Source of the DNA: a bacterium
Lineage (GTDB): Bacteria; Gemmatimonadota; Gemmatimonadetes; Longimicrobiales; RSA9
Assembly: GCA_003242735.1 (NCBI GenBank)
Contig: QGVH01000004.1
Span: forward strand, 121,779-185,778
Direction of reading: 5' to 3'
DNA length: 64,000 bases
Below are positions 20,238-29,984 of the stretch, in pieces. Numbering within the stretch: position 1 is the first letter of the stretch; every line of letters begins with the position of its first letter. The notes beneath the pieces were generated by a model. The model made no database searches. It was not told where the DNA came from and saw only the letters and a program-made list of their open reading frames with translations. The position numbers and the translations under genes are program-made.

Positions 20238-21017
20238 TCAGCCGGCGGGCGCAGCCGCAATGGCCGCGAAGCTGGCCGGGTCCAGGCTCGCTCCCCCGAC
20301 CAGCAAGCCGTCCACGTCCTGCGCGCCGAGAAGGGACGCGGCGTTGTCCGGCTTGACCGAGCCGCCGTAGAGGATCGGCGTCGCGGCGGCCGTGGCCTCG
20401 CCCGCGTGCTCCGCCAACCGCCGGCGCAAGATGGCGTGGGCGGCAGACGCGTCGTCCGGGCTCGCGTTCACGCCGGTCCCGATCGCCCACACCGGCTCGT
20501 AGGCGATCATGAACCGCGGCCCGGCGTCCGCGGGGATGACGGCCAGCACCGCATCGAGCTGGCGGAGGATCACCTCTTCCACGCGGCCGGCCCGGCGCTC
20601 CTCCAGCGTCTCGCCCACGCAGACCACGGGGACCAGCTCTCCCGCCAGTGCGGCCGCCACTTTGCGGGCGACCTGCTCGTCCGTCTCGCCGAACAGGTGC
20701 CGGCGCTCCGAGTGGCCCACGAGCGTGTACCGCGCGCCGGCGTCCCGGGCCATCGCGGCGCTGATCTCGCCGGTGAACGCGCCCTCGGCCTCCCAGTGGA
20801 TGTTCTGCGCGCCCAGGGCGAGGTCCGGACGGTCCCGCACCATCTCGGCGGCGGTGGTCAGCGAGACGGCTGGAGGGAAGAAGAGCACGGTGCGGTCCGC
20901 CCTCGGCGCCCACCGCTCCTTGAAATCACGGAAGTACTCGCGCGTCGCCGAGGGCCCCCGGTTCATCTTCCAGTTGCCCGCGATCACCGGCGTGCGCCAC
21001 GGCGCCGCGCCGCTCAT
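20238..21017 (-). CDS. tpiA: Triosephosphate isomerase
   Basis: The 259-residue enzyme interconverts dihydroxyacetone phosphate and glyceraldehyde 3-phosphate. All catalytic residues are present: K17 in AGNWKMN, H102 in LVGHSERR and E174 in AYEPVWAIGTG. The phosphate-gripping motif YGGSVKPDN and GLLVGGASL complete it. The ATG at 21017 overlaps the pgk stop by four bases, so the two are translationally coupled. Confidence 0.98.
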   Translation of the reverse strand: MSGAAPWRTPVIAGNWKMNRGPSATREYFRDFKERWAPRADRTVLFFPPAVSLTTAAEMVRDRPDLALGAQNIHWEAEGAFTGEISAAMARDAGARYTLVGHSERRHLFGETDEQVARKVAAALAGELVPVVCVGETLEERRAGRVEEVILRQLDAVLAVIPADAGPRFMIAYEPVWAIGTGVNASPDDASAAHAILRRRLAEHAGEATAAATPILYGGSVKPDNAASLLGAQDVDGLLVGGASLDPASFAAIAAAPAG

Positions 21018-22228
21018 CCCTCGCCGCTCCGGTCCAGCGCCGCCACGCCGGGCAGCGTGCGGCCCTCGAGGAACTCGAGGGAGGCGCCGCCCCCGGTGGA
21101 TACGTGCGTCATCTGGTCGACGAGCCCCGCCTCCCGCACGGCGGCGACGCTGTCACCGCCGCCCACGATCGTGGTCGCACCCCGGGCCGTCGCATCCGCG
21201 AGCGCTCGGGCGATGCCGACCGTGCCGTGGGAGAACTCCTCGATCTCCGCCATTCCCATGGGACCGTTCCAAAGCACGGTCCGGGCGCGGTCCACGTACT
21301 CGCGGAAGGTGGCCACGCTCTTCGGGCCGATGTCCAGGATCATGCCCTCGGGCGGGACCTCGTCCCGGTCGAGCAGCCAGGTCCGGGCGCCGGGCTTGGC
21401 CTCCCCAGCCACCACGCAGTCCACCGGCAAGACGAGCTTCTCGCCCGCCCGCTCCAGGAGCTGCCGCGCCAGTTCGATGCGGTCCTCTTCGACGAGCGAG
21501 CGGCCGGTCTGGAGTCCCAGGGCCCGGAAGAACGTGTTGGCCATGGCGCCGCCCACCAGGAGCGAATCCACGCGCGGCAGCAGGTTCTCGATCACGTCGA
21601 TCTTCCCGGAGATCTTCGCGCCGCCGAGGATCGCGACGAACGGCCGCTCGGGCGACTCGAGCGCCTTGCCCAGCATGGCGAGCTCCCGCTCCATGAGCAG
21701 TCCCGCCACCGCGGGCCGCCCCTCCTGCCGCATGACCTCGGCCACGCCCGCGGTGGACGCGTGCGCGCGGTGTGCAGCGCCGAAGGCGTCGTTGACGTAG
21801 ACCTCCGCGAGGGAGGCGAGCCCTTCCGCCAGCTCGCGCTCGTTGGACTCCTCGCCGGGCAGGAAGCGCACGTTCTCCAGGAGCAAGACGTCGCCGTCGC
21901 CGAGCGAGGCCGCGGCCGTACGCGCCTCGGCGCCCACGATGTCCGGAACGAAACGGACCTCGGCGCCCAGCAACTCGGACAGGCGGTCGGCCACCGGACG
22001 GAGCGAGTACGCGTCATCCCAGCGCCCCTTCGGCCGCCCGAGGTGCGAGACCAGGATGACGCGCGCGCCGCGTTCGGTGAGGTACCGCAGCGTCGGCAGC
22101 GTGGCCTGGATGCGCGTGTCGTCCGCGACACGGCCGTCCTCGAGCGGGACGTTGTAGTCCACGCGCACGAGCACGCGCCGGCTGCGGAGCGCGCTGTCTG
22201 GCAAGTCGCGAACGGAGAGTGTCCTCAC
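21014..22228 (-). CDS. pgk: Phosphoglycerate kinase
   Basis: The 404-residue enzyme makes ATP from 1,3-bisphosphoglycerate in glycolysis. Motifs are VLVRVDYNVPLEDG, LVSHLGRPKG, the hinge and nucleotide segments AILGGAKISGKIDVIENLL and WNGPMGMAEIEEFSHGT, and the C-terminal TIVGGGDSVAAV and STGGGASLEFLEG. The open frame extends about 130 codons further upstream without homology. GTG at 22228 was chosen because AAGAGG precedes it at a proper distance and the family begins there. A promoter lies about 65 bases upstream. Confidence 0.97.
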   Translation of the reverse strand: MRTLSVRDLPDSALRSRRVLVRVDYNVPLEDGRVADDTRIQATLPTLRYLTERGARVILVSHLGRPKGRWDDAYSLRPVADRLSELLGAEVRFVPDIVGAEARTAAASLGDGDVLLLENVRFLPGEESNERELAEGLASLAEVYVNDAFGAAHRAHASTAGVAEVMRQEGRPAVAGLLMERELAMLGKALESPERPFVAILGGAKISGKIDVIENLLPRVDSLLVGGAMANTFFRALGLQTGRSLVEEDRIELARQLLERAGEKLVLPVDCVVAGEAKPGARTWLLDRDEVPPEGMILDIGPKSVATFREYVDRARTVLWNGPMGMAEIEEFSHGTVGIARALADATARGATTIVGGGDSVAAVREAGLVDQMTHVSTGGGASLEFLEGRTLPGVAALDRSGEG

Positions 22229-22292
22229 GTGGAGCCTCTTGTCGGTTGCAGCGATGCCGCCGCGCCGCGCGCGGCGGTCCCGAACGCGCGTC

Positions 22293-22321
22293 AACGTATC
22301 AGCGCGCAGCGTGCCGATCAA
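22293..22321 (-). promoter_or_regulatory. Probable promoter of pgk-tpiA-secG
   Basis: On the minus strand, TTGATC (22316-22321), a 17-base spacer and TACGTT (22293-22298) would start transcription near 22286, 58 bases before the pgk start codon. Confidence 0.5.
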
Positions 22322-22424
22322 GCGAGGCGCCGGTGCGCCACGGGCGCCAGTCCCCGGGTCGCCCGCACGGCAGGATGCGCGCCCGGCGATCCCGGGCCGG
22401 AGCCCGTTGGTCTGCCGGATGGGG

Positions 22425-23288
22425 TCAGCCTTCCGCCACGAACGGCACCAGCGCGGCCAGCAGCTCTTCCGGCGCCTCCCAGTTGGGCGAGTGCCCGGCC
22501 CCTCGGATGCGGACGAACGCTGAACGAGGGATGAGCGCTGCGGCGCGCTCGCCGTGGGCGGCCGGGAGGAAGCGGTCCTCCGCGCCCCAGACGACGAGCG
22601 TCGGCGCGTGGAGCGCGGCGAGCTCCTCATCCCCCAAGACCTCGCGCTGGCCTCCGAGGTCGCAGAACCGGGCGACGGCCGCCGCGAGCAACCGGGCGTC
22701 CCCCGTGCGGGCGGACCAGAAGAGGTAGTCCACCAGGGCGGCGGCGTGCTCGCGCGGGAGGGGGCGGCTCGTCAACACGTGATCCAGCAGCCAGCGCGTC
22801 CCCGGCCGGCTCGGCTTCAGGACCGCGGGGCCGAGCAGCGGCAGGCCGGCGAGCCGGACGAGCCCCGGCAGCTCCCGGCCGAGCCCCGCCGCGTCCAGGA
22901 GCACCAGCCGCTCCACGCGCTCGGGCCGGCGCTGGGCGAGACGCAGCGCGACGAGCCCGCCGAACGACGTGCCCACCAGGGCGTAACGCTCCACGCCGAC
23001 CCGGACGAGCCAGTCGTCAACGACGCCGGCCACGTACTCGCCCAGCGGCCCGACCGGAGAGGCCGGGGCCGAAAAGCCGAACCCCGGAAGGTCCAGCGCG
23101 AGGACCCGGCACTTCCGGGACAGCGGCCCGAGGACCCGGTACCAGTTCGCCGCGCCGCCGCTCGCGCCCTGGAGCAGCACGACTGTCGGCCCCCGGGCGC
23201 CGGCCGCCAGGTAGTGGAGCCGCGTCCCGGCCGCCTCAACCTCCCGACTCTCCGCCTCGACTCCCCCCAGCGCCAGCAGCCGCTGCAT
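22425..23288 (-). CDS. Alpha/beta-fold hydrolase
   Basis: The 287-residue protein has the alpha/beta hydrolase pattern. VVLLQGASGGAANWYRV forms the oxyanion region, the nucleophile elbow is VGTSFGGLVALRL (serine), the acid is in VVWGAEDRFLP, and the histidine is in GAGHSPNWEAPEE. This resembles esterases and C-C bond hydrolases, but the substrate is unknown. The start is uncertain. ATG at 23288 is where similarity begins; a GTG at 23399 overlaps the zinc-ribbon stop (GTGA) but would translate through a strong hairpin and a low-complexity stretch. Confidence 0.85.
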   Translation of the reverse strand: MQRLLALGGVEAESREVEAAGTRLHYLAAGARGPTVVLLQGASGGAANWYRVLGPLSRKCRVLALDLPGFGFSAPASPVGPLGEYVAGVVDDWLVRVGVERYALVGTSFGGLVALRLAQRRPERVERLVLLDAAGLGRELPGLVRLAGLPLLGPAVLKPSRPGTRWLLDHVLTSRPLPREHAAALVDYLFWSARTGDARLLAAAVARFCDLGGQREVLGDEELAALHAPTLVVWGAEDRFLPAAHGERAAALIPRSAFVRIRGAGHSPNWEAPEELLAALVPFVAEG

Positions 23289-23321
23289 CGCCCACCAGAG
23301 CCGCGCCCGCGCCGATGACGA

Positions 23322-23353
23322 AGGGCCACGGCACTCGCTCTCGCCGTGGCCCT
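23322..23353. other. Perfect 11-bp inverted repeat between two genes
   Basis: AGGGCCACGGC and its exact complement are separated by 10 bases. It lies between the zinc-ribbon gene and the hydrolase. There is no T-run on either side, so it is not a standard intrinsic terminator; it may be a processing or attenuation hairpin. Confidence 0.5.
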
Positions 23354-23395
23354 GCCGCCCGGGCCCGCCCGCCCGGCCGTTGTTGCGCCGCCGCG

Positions 23396-23596
23396 TCACC
23401 TCGTCGCGTGCTCTTCCGCGACCTGGACCGCGAACCGCACCGGGTCGCGGCTGCGCAGCGTGAGCTCCAGGGAGGTGTCACAGTAGCTGCAGCGGATCAA
23501 CCCGACAGCGTCTCCACGGCGGATTTCCGCGCCGTCCCGGTGGCTGCAGACGGGGCAGCGGTACGTCCCGTACTGCACGTCCTCCTGTTCCGGCAT
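23396..23596 (-). CDS. Small zinc-ribbon protein of unknown function
   Basis: The 66-residue protein has two CxxC knuckles, CPVC near residue 14 and CSYC near residue 36, the layout of a zinc ribbon. A short acidic/basic tail follows. The ribosome binding site GGAGGAG precedes the ATG at 23596 by six bases. The family is not recognised; such proteins may bind nucleic acid or protein partners. It lies 167 bases downstream of gapA on the same strand. Confidence 0.75.
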   Translation of the reverse strand: MPEQEDVQYGTYRCPVCSHRDGAEIRRGDAVGLIRCSYCDTSLELTLRSRDPVRFAVQVAEEHATR

Positions 23597-23763
23597 GTCG
23601 CTCTCCTCCCGTGCTGGGGGTGCCAGGCCGCCCCTCGCGCGCGCCAGATGCGTGCCACCCCCTCCACACTCCGCGGCCGTGAGCCAAGGCAGCCGCGGAG
23701 CGTTCCCTCCGCCCGACGCGAGAGACCGGATCGGAGCGGCGGGGCTATCCTCCCGCTCGGCCG

Positions 23764-24786
<1,023 letters not shown>

Positions 24787-25566
24787 TCAGGTTTGCAGCA
24801 AGCGCCGCCCATCGAGCGCGCGGGCGAACGTCAGCACGCTGACGGCCCGTGCGCCGGCCGCGACCAGCGTGGCGCCGCACTCGAGTGTGGTGGCGCCCGT
24901 CGTCAGCACATCGTCCACGAGCAGCAGATGGCGGCCCCTGAGGGCAGCCTTCAAGTCTCCGGCCACACGGAACGATCCAGCCACGTTAGCCCGTCGCGCA
25001 GCCGGCTGCAAGGTGGTCTGGCTGGCGGACGCGGAGACACGCTCGAGTGCGGGCAACACGGTGCGACCCGTGTACGCGGCGAAGGCGCGGGCCAGGAGCT
25101 CCGCCTGGTTGTATCCGCGCTCGCGCATGCGGCGCCGCGTCGTGGGGACGGGAACGACGGGCAGCGGCGGTTCGTCAGGGGTGACCGGAAGGTGGACCGC
25201 GGCCATCGCTTCCGCCATGGGCCCGGCCAGGGCGCGCCAGCCGCGATACTTGAGCTGATGGACGAGCCGGTCCGCCGGCGGGTGCAGCAAGCAGGCGGAG
25301 CGTGCCCAGCGGAGCCAGGCGGGCCAGTCCTCGCACTCGCTGCACACCGGCCCCGGCGCCCGGCCGGTCCGCAGCGCCGGCGCGCCGCAGCGCGGGCAGT
25401 AGGGCGGCGGGATCGGTCGCAGCCGGGTCCGGCAGCGTGCGCAGATGAGCCGGCGTGCCGGCTCGCCCCGGCTGGGCTGGTCGCAGCCCAGGCAGACCGG
25501 CGCGAACACCAGGTCGAGCAGGCCTGCAGCGAGACGGCGGATGAAGCCCGATACCGCGTTGTCCAC
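24787..25566 (-). CDS. comF: ComF-family amidophosphoribosyltransferase-like protein
   Basis: The 259-residue protein has the double-zinc-ribbon plus phosphoribosyltransferase layout of ComF/GntX. Cysteine pairs are CLGC, CARC, CPRC and CSEC within the first 80 residues. Then come YRGWRALAGPMAEAM, PVPTTRRRMRERGYNQAELLAR and the PRPP-loop motif LLLVDDVLTTGATT. In naturally competent bacteria ComF helps take up single-stranded DNA; elsewhere the role is unclear. GTG at 25566 is preceded by GGGAGG at eight bases, so the longer open frame was rejected. No other competence genes are nearby. Confidence 0.9.
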   Translation of the reverse strand: MDNAVSGFIRRLAAGLLDLVFAPVCLGCDQPSRGEPARRLICARCRTRLRPIPPPYCPRCGAPALRTGRAPGPVCSECEDWPAWLRWARSACLLHPPADRLVHQLKYRGWRALAGPMAEAMAAVHLPVTPDEPPLPVVPVPTTRRRMRERGYNQAELLARAFAAYTGRTVLPALERVSASASQTTLQPAARRANVAGSFRVAGDLKAALRGRHLLLVDDVLTTGATTLECGATLVAAGARAVSVLTFARALDGRRLLQT

Positions 25567-25792
25567 CCTGACTGCCTCCCTGCGCGGTGCGCCGGCGCCG
25601 CGCGCTGCGCGGCGGAGTCCCGTGCGTCGGTCAGGCGCAGGATGACGTTGCAGGTGAGAAAACGCCATGGCCGGGGGAGACGCCCCGCGCGGCGCGGCGA
25701 GCCACCCTGCGGCCGGGCGCGGCTCGTGGCCCACGGGGGCGCCCGGCCCACGGCCCGTTCGCGCCGGGGCCCGCGAGATGCCTGCGGCCCGA

Positions 25793-26629
25793 TCAGCGAA
25801 CGACGCCCGCCAGGGCCGCGCGCATCGCGGCGACGGGCGCAGGGAGGCCCCACCAGCGCTCGAACGCGGCGGCGCCCTGGGCGATTAGCATTGGGATGCC
25901 GTCCACGGCGGGGATGCCGAGGGCGCGCGCGCTGGCGACCCAGGGCGTCGGCTCGGCGCCGTACACCATGTCCAGGACGGCGCCCACGGAGCGGAGCGTG
26001 GTCAGGTCGAGCGGCAGCGGGTCGCCGGGTCGGAGGCCGAGCGGCGTCGCGTTCACCACGAGGTCGAAGTCCTGGCCGCGAACGTCCTCGGGATCCGTCG
26101 CCGTGCGGACCGTGAGTCGGCTGCCGCCGAACCGTTCTCTCAACTCCGCTGCCCGCGACGGCGTACGCGCGAGCACGGTCACGGCCGCGCCGCCCTCCTC
26201 CTCCAGCGCCGCGAGGGCGGCGCGCGCCGCGCCGCCCGCGCCCAGGAGCAGCACGCGCGCGCCCGCCATCGTCGGCATGAGTTCTCGCGCCGCGGCGCGG
26301 AACCCGGCCACGTCCGTGTTGTCGCCGCAGAGGACTCCCGCCTCGGACCAGAACGTGTTGCACGCCCCGGTGCGCACCGCAGCCGCCGCCGCGCGGTCCA
26401 GGACACGGCGCGCCGCCTCCTTGTGCGGGACCGTCACGTTGCCGCCGCCTCCGGCGAGGGCGATGCCGCGCATCACGCCGGGCAGCGTCTCCGCCGTGCA
26501 TCGCAGCGCAACGTAGACGCCGTCCAGGCCGGCCGCGCGGAACGCGGCGTTCTGGATCGTCGGCGAAAGGGAATGGGCGACGGGGTCGCCGAGGACGGCG
26601 AAGAGGCGGGTCGAGGCCGAGACCTGCAT
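25793..26629 (-). CDS. aroE: Shikimate dehydrogenase
   Basis: AroE (278 residues) reduces 3-dehydroshikimate with NADPH in aromatic amino acid synthesis. The substrate site shows GDPVAHSLSPTIQNAAF (the two serines), the catalytic lysine in VTVPHKEAAR and the aspartate in CGDNTDVAGF. The NADP domain shows LLLGAGGAARAAL and VVNATPLGL. The ATG at 26629 shares one base with the upstream phosphatase stop (TGATG). Confidence 0.96.
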   Translation of the reverse strand: MQVSASTRLFAVLGDPVAHSLSPTIQNAAFRAAGLDGVYVALRCTAETLPGVMRGIALAGGGGNVTVPHKEAARRVLDRAAAAAVRTGACNTFWSEAGVLCGDNTDVAGFRAAARELMPTMAGARVLLLGAGGAARAALAALEEEGGAAVTVLARTPSRAAELRERFGGSRLTVRTATDPEDVRGQDFDLVVNATPLGLRPGDPLPLDLTTLRSVGAVLDMVYGAEPTPWVASARALGIPAVDGIPMLIAQGAAAFERWWGLPAPVAAMRAALAGVVR

Positions 26630-27135
26630 CACGGCGCCAGGATCGGGGTCAGGCGGTCGAACACGCCGACCACGGCTTCCCGCAGCTGGTCGAACGTGCG
26701 GCGATAGGCCTCTGCGTCCTCGCCGAACGGGTCCTCGATGGGGGCGCCGCGGCCTTCCCCTTCGATGAAGTCCGTCACGAGCGCCACCTTGTCGGCGCCG
26801 CCGAGCTCCGCGATGCCGATGATCTGCGAGGCGCTCATGGCGAGCACGAGGTCGGCCCACTCGATGAGCTCGCGGGTCAGCGGCCGTGCGGTGTGCTTCG
26901 AGAGGTCGAGGCCCCGCTCCGCCGCCACCTGCACCGCACCGGCGGATGCGGGCACGCCCGGGGCGGCGGCCACACCGGCGGACTCCACGGCGACGTGCTT
27001 CCATGCCCGGCGTGCCGCCTCGTCACGGGCGATCACCATCGCCAGCGGGCTGCGGCACGTGTTGCCCGTGCACACGAAGAGGAGGTTGTACGTCGTCGGG
27101 CGGCCCTGGTCGGTCGCGTGTTCAGCCGAGCTCAT
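26629..27135 (-). CDS. Low-molecular-weight phosphatase, YwlE (protein-arginine phosphatase) type
   Basis: The 168-residue protein has the phosphatase loop FVCTGNTCRSPLA, with nucleophile C22 and R28, and the general acid in IEDPFGED near the C-terminus. The residue four after the cysteine is threonine (T26). In the family, Thr here marks YwlE-type protein-arginine phosphatases, while tyrosine phosphatases usually have isoleucine. The neighbour tsaC overlaps it by 14 bases, the same pairing as ywlC-ywlE in Bacillus. The first 15 residues are an extra hydrophilic leader. Specificity for phosphoarginine is an inference, and no McsB-type arginine kinase is in the window. Confidence 0.92.
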   Translation of the reverse strand: MSSAEHATDQGRPTTYNLLFVCTGNTCRSPLAMVIARDEAARRAWKHVAVESAGVAAAPGVPASAGAVQVAAERGLDLSKHTARPLTRELIEWADLVLAMSASQIIGIAELGGADKVALVTDFIEGEGRGAPIEDPFGEDAEAYRRTFDQLREAVVGVFDRLTPILAP

Positions 27136-27784
27136 CGATCTCGCCTACCACCTTTCGCAGTTCGTCCACGGACACCGCGCCGGCGCGCAAGAGTCGCGGC
27201 CGCCCGCCGGTGACCGCCAGCACGGTGGACGGTGGGGACGGCGGCAGCGGCCCGGCGTCCAGGATCCAGACCGGCTCGCCGGGGGCGAGCGCCTCGAGCA
27301 CGGCGCCGACGTCCTCGGCCGTCGAGGCGGGCGGCTCGCCCGGCAGGTTCGCGCTGGTCGAGGTGATCGGCTCTCCCAGCTCCCGGAGCACCGCCCGCAC
27401 CGCCGGGTGCGGCGACGCCCGGATCGCCACCGTGCCACCCTCCCCCGTGACCTCGGGCGGATAGTTCCCGCCCGTCACGCGGAGCACCAGCGTGAGCGGT
27501 CCGGGCCAGAACGCCTCGGCGAGCCGCTCCGCCTCCTCCGTCCACTCCAGGCCCGGGGCATCCCGCGCATCACGAACCAGCAGCAGGAACGGGCGCGGGG
27601 CGCCGCGCCGCTTCAGCCGGGCGAGCCGGGCCAGCGCGTCCGGGCGGAGCGCGCACCCGAGCCCGTAGACCGTCTCGGTCGGGTGCGCGACCAGCCCACC
27701 ATCCCGCAGGTACACGGCAACGCGGGCTGCGTGCCGCTCGCGGTCCTCGTCGTTCCGGAACGGGATCCAGGTGTGTGCGCTCAC
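27122..27784 (-). CDS. tsaC: L-threonylcarbamoyladenylate synthase
   Basis: This Sua5/YrdC/YwlC protein (220 residues) makes threonylcarbamoyl-AMP, used for the t6A modification of tRNAs reading ANN codons. Motifs are VAHPTETVYGLGCALRPDA, the KRRGAPRPFLLLV segment, WPGPLTLVL and ITSTSANLPGEPP. It is the short YrdC-only form with no C-terminal Sua5 domain. The start is GTG at 27784. It lies 21 bases after ispD and overlaps the phosphatase gene. Confidence 0.95.
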   Translation of the reverse strand: MSAHTWIPFRNDEDRERHAARVAVYLRDGGLVAHPTETVYGLGCALRPDALARLARLKRRGAPRPFLLLVRDARDAPGLEWTEEAERLAEAFWPGPLTLVLRVTGGNYPPEVTGEGGTVAIRASPHPAVRAVLRELGEPITSTSANLPGEPPASTAEDVGAVLEALAPGEPVWILDAGPLPPSPPSTVLAVTGGRPRLLRAGAVSVDELRKVVGEIDELG

Positions 27785-27805
27785 GTCCGGCTCCCGGCGC
27801 CGACG

Positions 27806-28522
27806 TCAGGAGGATTCCACGACTCGCGCCCGGTGCGCGGCCCGCCGGGCGGCCAGCACCGCTTCCGCCAGCTCCAGGTCGGCCGCCGTCGTCACCTTGA
27901 TGTTCGCGCGGGACCCCTCGACCACCACCACCGTGCCGCCGTAGTGCTCGACCAGGGCCGCGTCGTCCGTGGCGGTGACGCCGTCCCGGGCCGCGCGGCG
28001 GTAGGCGTCCAGGATCATGGCGCGCGGGAACGCCTGCGGCGTGAGCGCGTGCCAGAGGCCGTCCCGCTTCCGCGTCTCGACCACGGTACGGCCCGCGTCC
28101 ACGTACTTCAGCGTGTCCACGACCGGCACGGCGACGACGGCGCCGACGCCCTGCGCCGCCGCGGCGATGGCGCGCTCCACCTCTGCGGCGGAGACGAGCG
28201 GCCGCGCCGCATCGTGGATGAGCACGACGTCCGCGTCGCCGGGCACCGCCTCGAGCCCGTTGCGCACGGAGTCGCCCCGTTCGGCGCCGCCGGCGACCAC
28301 CCGGATGCGCGGGTCGAGCGTGGTGAGCCACTCCGGCGGTCGCTGTGCCTCTTGCGGCGCGAGGGCGACGATCACCTGCACCACCGCCGGGTGCGCGAGG
28401 AACGGCCGCAGGGCGTGCAGGAGCATCGGCTCGCCGGCGAGCTCGATGAGCGGCTTGCGCACGCCGCCCATGCGTCGGCCCGCGCCTGCGGCGGGCAGCA
28501 CGGCCACCGCCCGGACGCTCAT
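27806..28522 (-). CDS. ispD: 2-C-methyl-D-erythritol 4-phosphate cytidylyltransferase
   Basis: IspD (238 residues) adds CMP to methylerythritol phosphate in the non-mevalonate isoprenoid pathway. The nucleotide-binding N-terminus reads LPAAGAGRRMGGVRKPLIEL. LIHDAARPLVS and TDDAALVEHYGG follow in family order. ATG at 28522 overlaps the radA stop as ATGA; the longer open frame upstream is antisense-like and was rejected. No ispF is adjacent. Confidence 0.95.
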   Translation of the reverse strand: MSVRAVAVLPAAGAGRRMGGVRKPLIELAGEPMLLHALRPFLAHPAVVQVIVALAPQEAQRPPEWLTTLDPRIRVVAGGAERGDSVRNGLEAVPGDADVVLIHDAARPLVSAAEVERAIAAAAQGVGAVVAVPVVDTLKYVDAGRTVVETRKRDGLWHALTPQAFPRAMILDAYRRAARDGVTATDDAALVEHYGGTVVVVEGSRANIKVTTAADLELAEAVLAARRAAHRARVVESS

Positions 28523-29910
28523 CGGAACAGCAGGTCGAGGAGCGTGCGCACGTCCGGGACGGGCACGACGTCGATCCCCCGGGGCGCCTCGGCGGGGACG
28601 CCACGGCGTGGCACGTACGCCCGGCGGAAGCCCATCCGCGCCGCCTCGCCGAGCCGCCGCTCGATTTGCGCCACCGGCCGCAGCTCGCCGCCCAACCCCA
28701 CCTCGCCGACGAACACCGCATCGCCCGGCACCACCCGGTCGAACACGCTGGAGGCGATCGCGGCGGCCAGCGCAAGGTCGCCGGCGGGCTCCGCCAGCCG
28801 CACGCCCCCGACCACGTTCAGGAAGACGTCGAGCTGGCCAAACGCGATGCCCGCCCGCTTCTCCAGCACGGCCAGCAACAACGCGAGCCGTTGCCGGTCG
28901 AAGCCCGTGGCCACCCGCTGCGGCGTGGCGTAGCTCGCGCGCGCACACAGCGCCTGAACTTCCACGAGGAGCGGCCGTGTGCCTTCCATGGTCGCCACGA
29001 CCGCTGAGCCGCTCACGCCTTCCGTTCGCTCGCCCAGGAACAGCTCCGAGGGGTTCGGCACCGGCACGAGACCCGTGGGCGTCATGCGGAACACGCCGAT
29101 CTCGTCCACGCCCCCGAACCGGTTCTTCGTGGCACGCAGCACGCGGGAATCCAGTCCAGCGCCGCCCTCGAAGTACAGGACGGTGTCCACGATGTGCTCG
29201 AGCGTCTTGGGGCCCGCGACCAGACCGCCCTTGGTCACGTGGCCCACCAGGAACACCGTGACGCCCGTTTCCTTGGCGAACCGCTGGAGCCGCGCCGCAC
29301 ACTCCCGCACCTGGGTCACGTTCCCCGGCGCGCCGTCGAGCTCCGGCGTGTAGACCGTCTGGATCGAGTCGATGAAGAGCGCAGCGGGTCCACGCGCCGC
29401 GGCGTGCTCGAGGATGGCATCCAGATCGGTCTCGGCGAGGAACGTCACGTCGCCGGTGCCGTTGCCGAGGCGGTCCGCGCGCATCCGCACCTGTGCAGCG
29501 CTCTCCTCGCCGGAGACGTACAGCGCGGCGCGCCCATCACGTTCGAGGCGCGCAGCGACCTGGAGCAGCAGCGTGCTCTTGCCGATGCCCGGCTCGCCGC
29601 CGATCAGGACCAACGAGCCCGGAACGATCCCTCCGCCGATGACGAAGTCGAACTCGTCCAGGCCCGTGCGCCAGCGCGCGCTGTCCTCGGCCGCGACTTC
29701 GTTGAGCCGACGCGGCACGGCTCGGCTCGCGGCGTCGTCGCCGCGCCCGGCAAGCGACCGCCCCGCGCCCTGACGGCGACGCGGCCGGCCTCGCGCCGTC
29801 GGCTCCTCCACGAGCGTGTTCCACGCCCCGCAGGCCGGGCACTGCCCCTGCCACCGCGGCGTCTCGTTCCCGCACTCGGTGCAGAAGAAGGCGGTCTTGA
29901 CCTTGGCCAT
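28519..29910 (-). CDS. radA: DNA repair protein RadA
   Basis: RadA (463 residues) is a RecA-like branch-migration ATPase active in recombination repair. The N-terminal zinc finger shows FFCTECGNETPRWQGQCPAC. Walker A is GGEPGIGKSTLLL, the diagnostic KNRFG motif is in ATKNRFGGVDEIGVF, and a Lon-like C-terminal domain includes VGEVGLGGELRPV. ATG at 29910 begins just before the zinc finger; a GTG eight codons upstream is possible. It overlaps ispD by four bases and starts 74 bases after dnaB. Confidence 0.97.
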   Translation of the reverse strand: MAKVKTAFFCTECGNETPRWQGQCPACGAWNTLVEEPTARGRPRRRQGAGRSLAGRGDDAASRAVPRRLNEVAAEDSARWRTGLDEFDFVIGGGIVPGSLVLIGGEPGIGKSTLLLQVAARLERDGRAALYVSGEESAAQVRMRADRLGNGTGDVTFLAETDLDAILEHAAARGPAALFIDSIQTVYTPELDGAPGNVTQVRECAARLQRFAKETGVTVFLVGHVTKGGLVAGPKTLEHIVDTVLYFEGGAGLDSRVLRATKNRFGGVDEIGVFRMTPTGLVPVPNPSELFLGERTEGVSGSAVVATMEGTRPLLVEVQALCARASYATPQRVATGFDRQRLALLLAVLEKRAGIAFGQLDVFLNVVGGVRLAEPAGDLALAAAIASSVFDRVVPGDAVFVGEVGLGGELRPVAQIERRLGEAARMGFRRAYVPRRGVPAEAPRGIDVVPVPDVRTLLDLLFR

Positions 29911-29984
29911 ATGTGCTGATGGTACCCCTCGCACCGTGAGGGGTTACGCCGGGCGCGGCGAAACGGCGGGGCCGCGGGCGGGCG

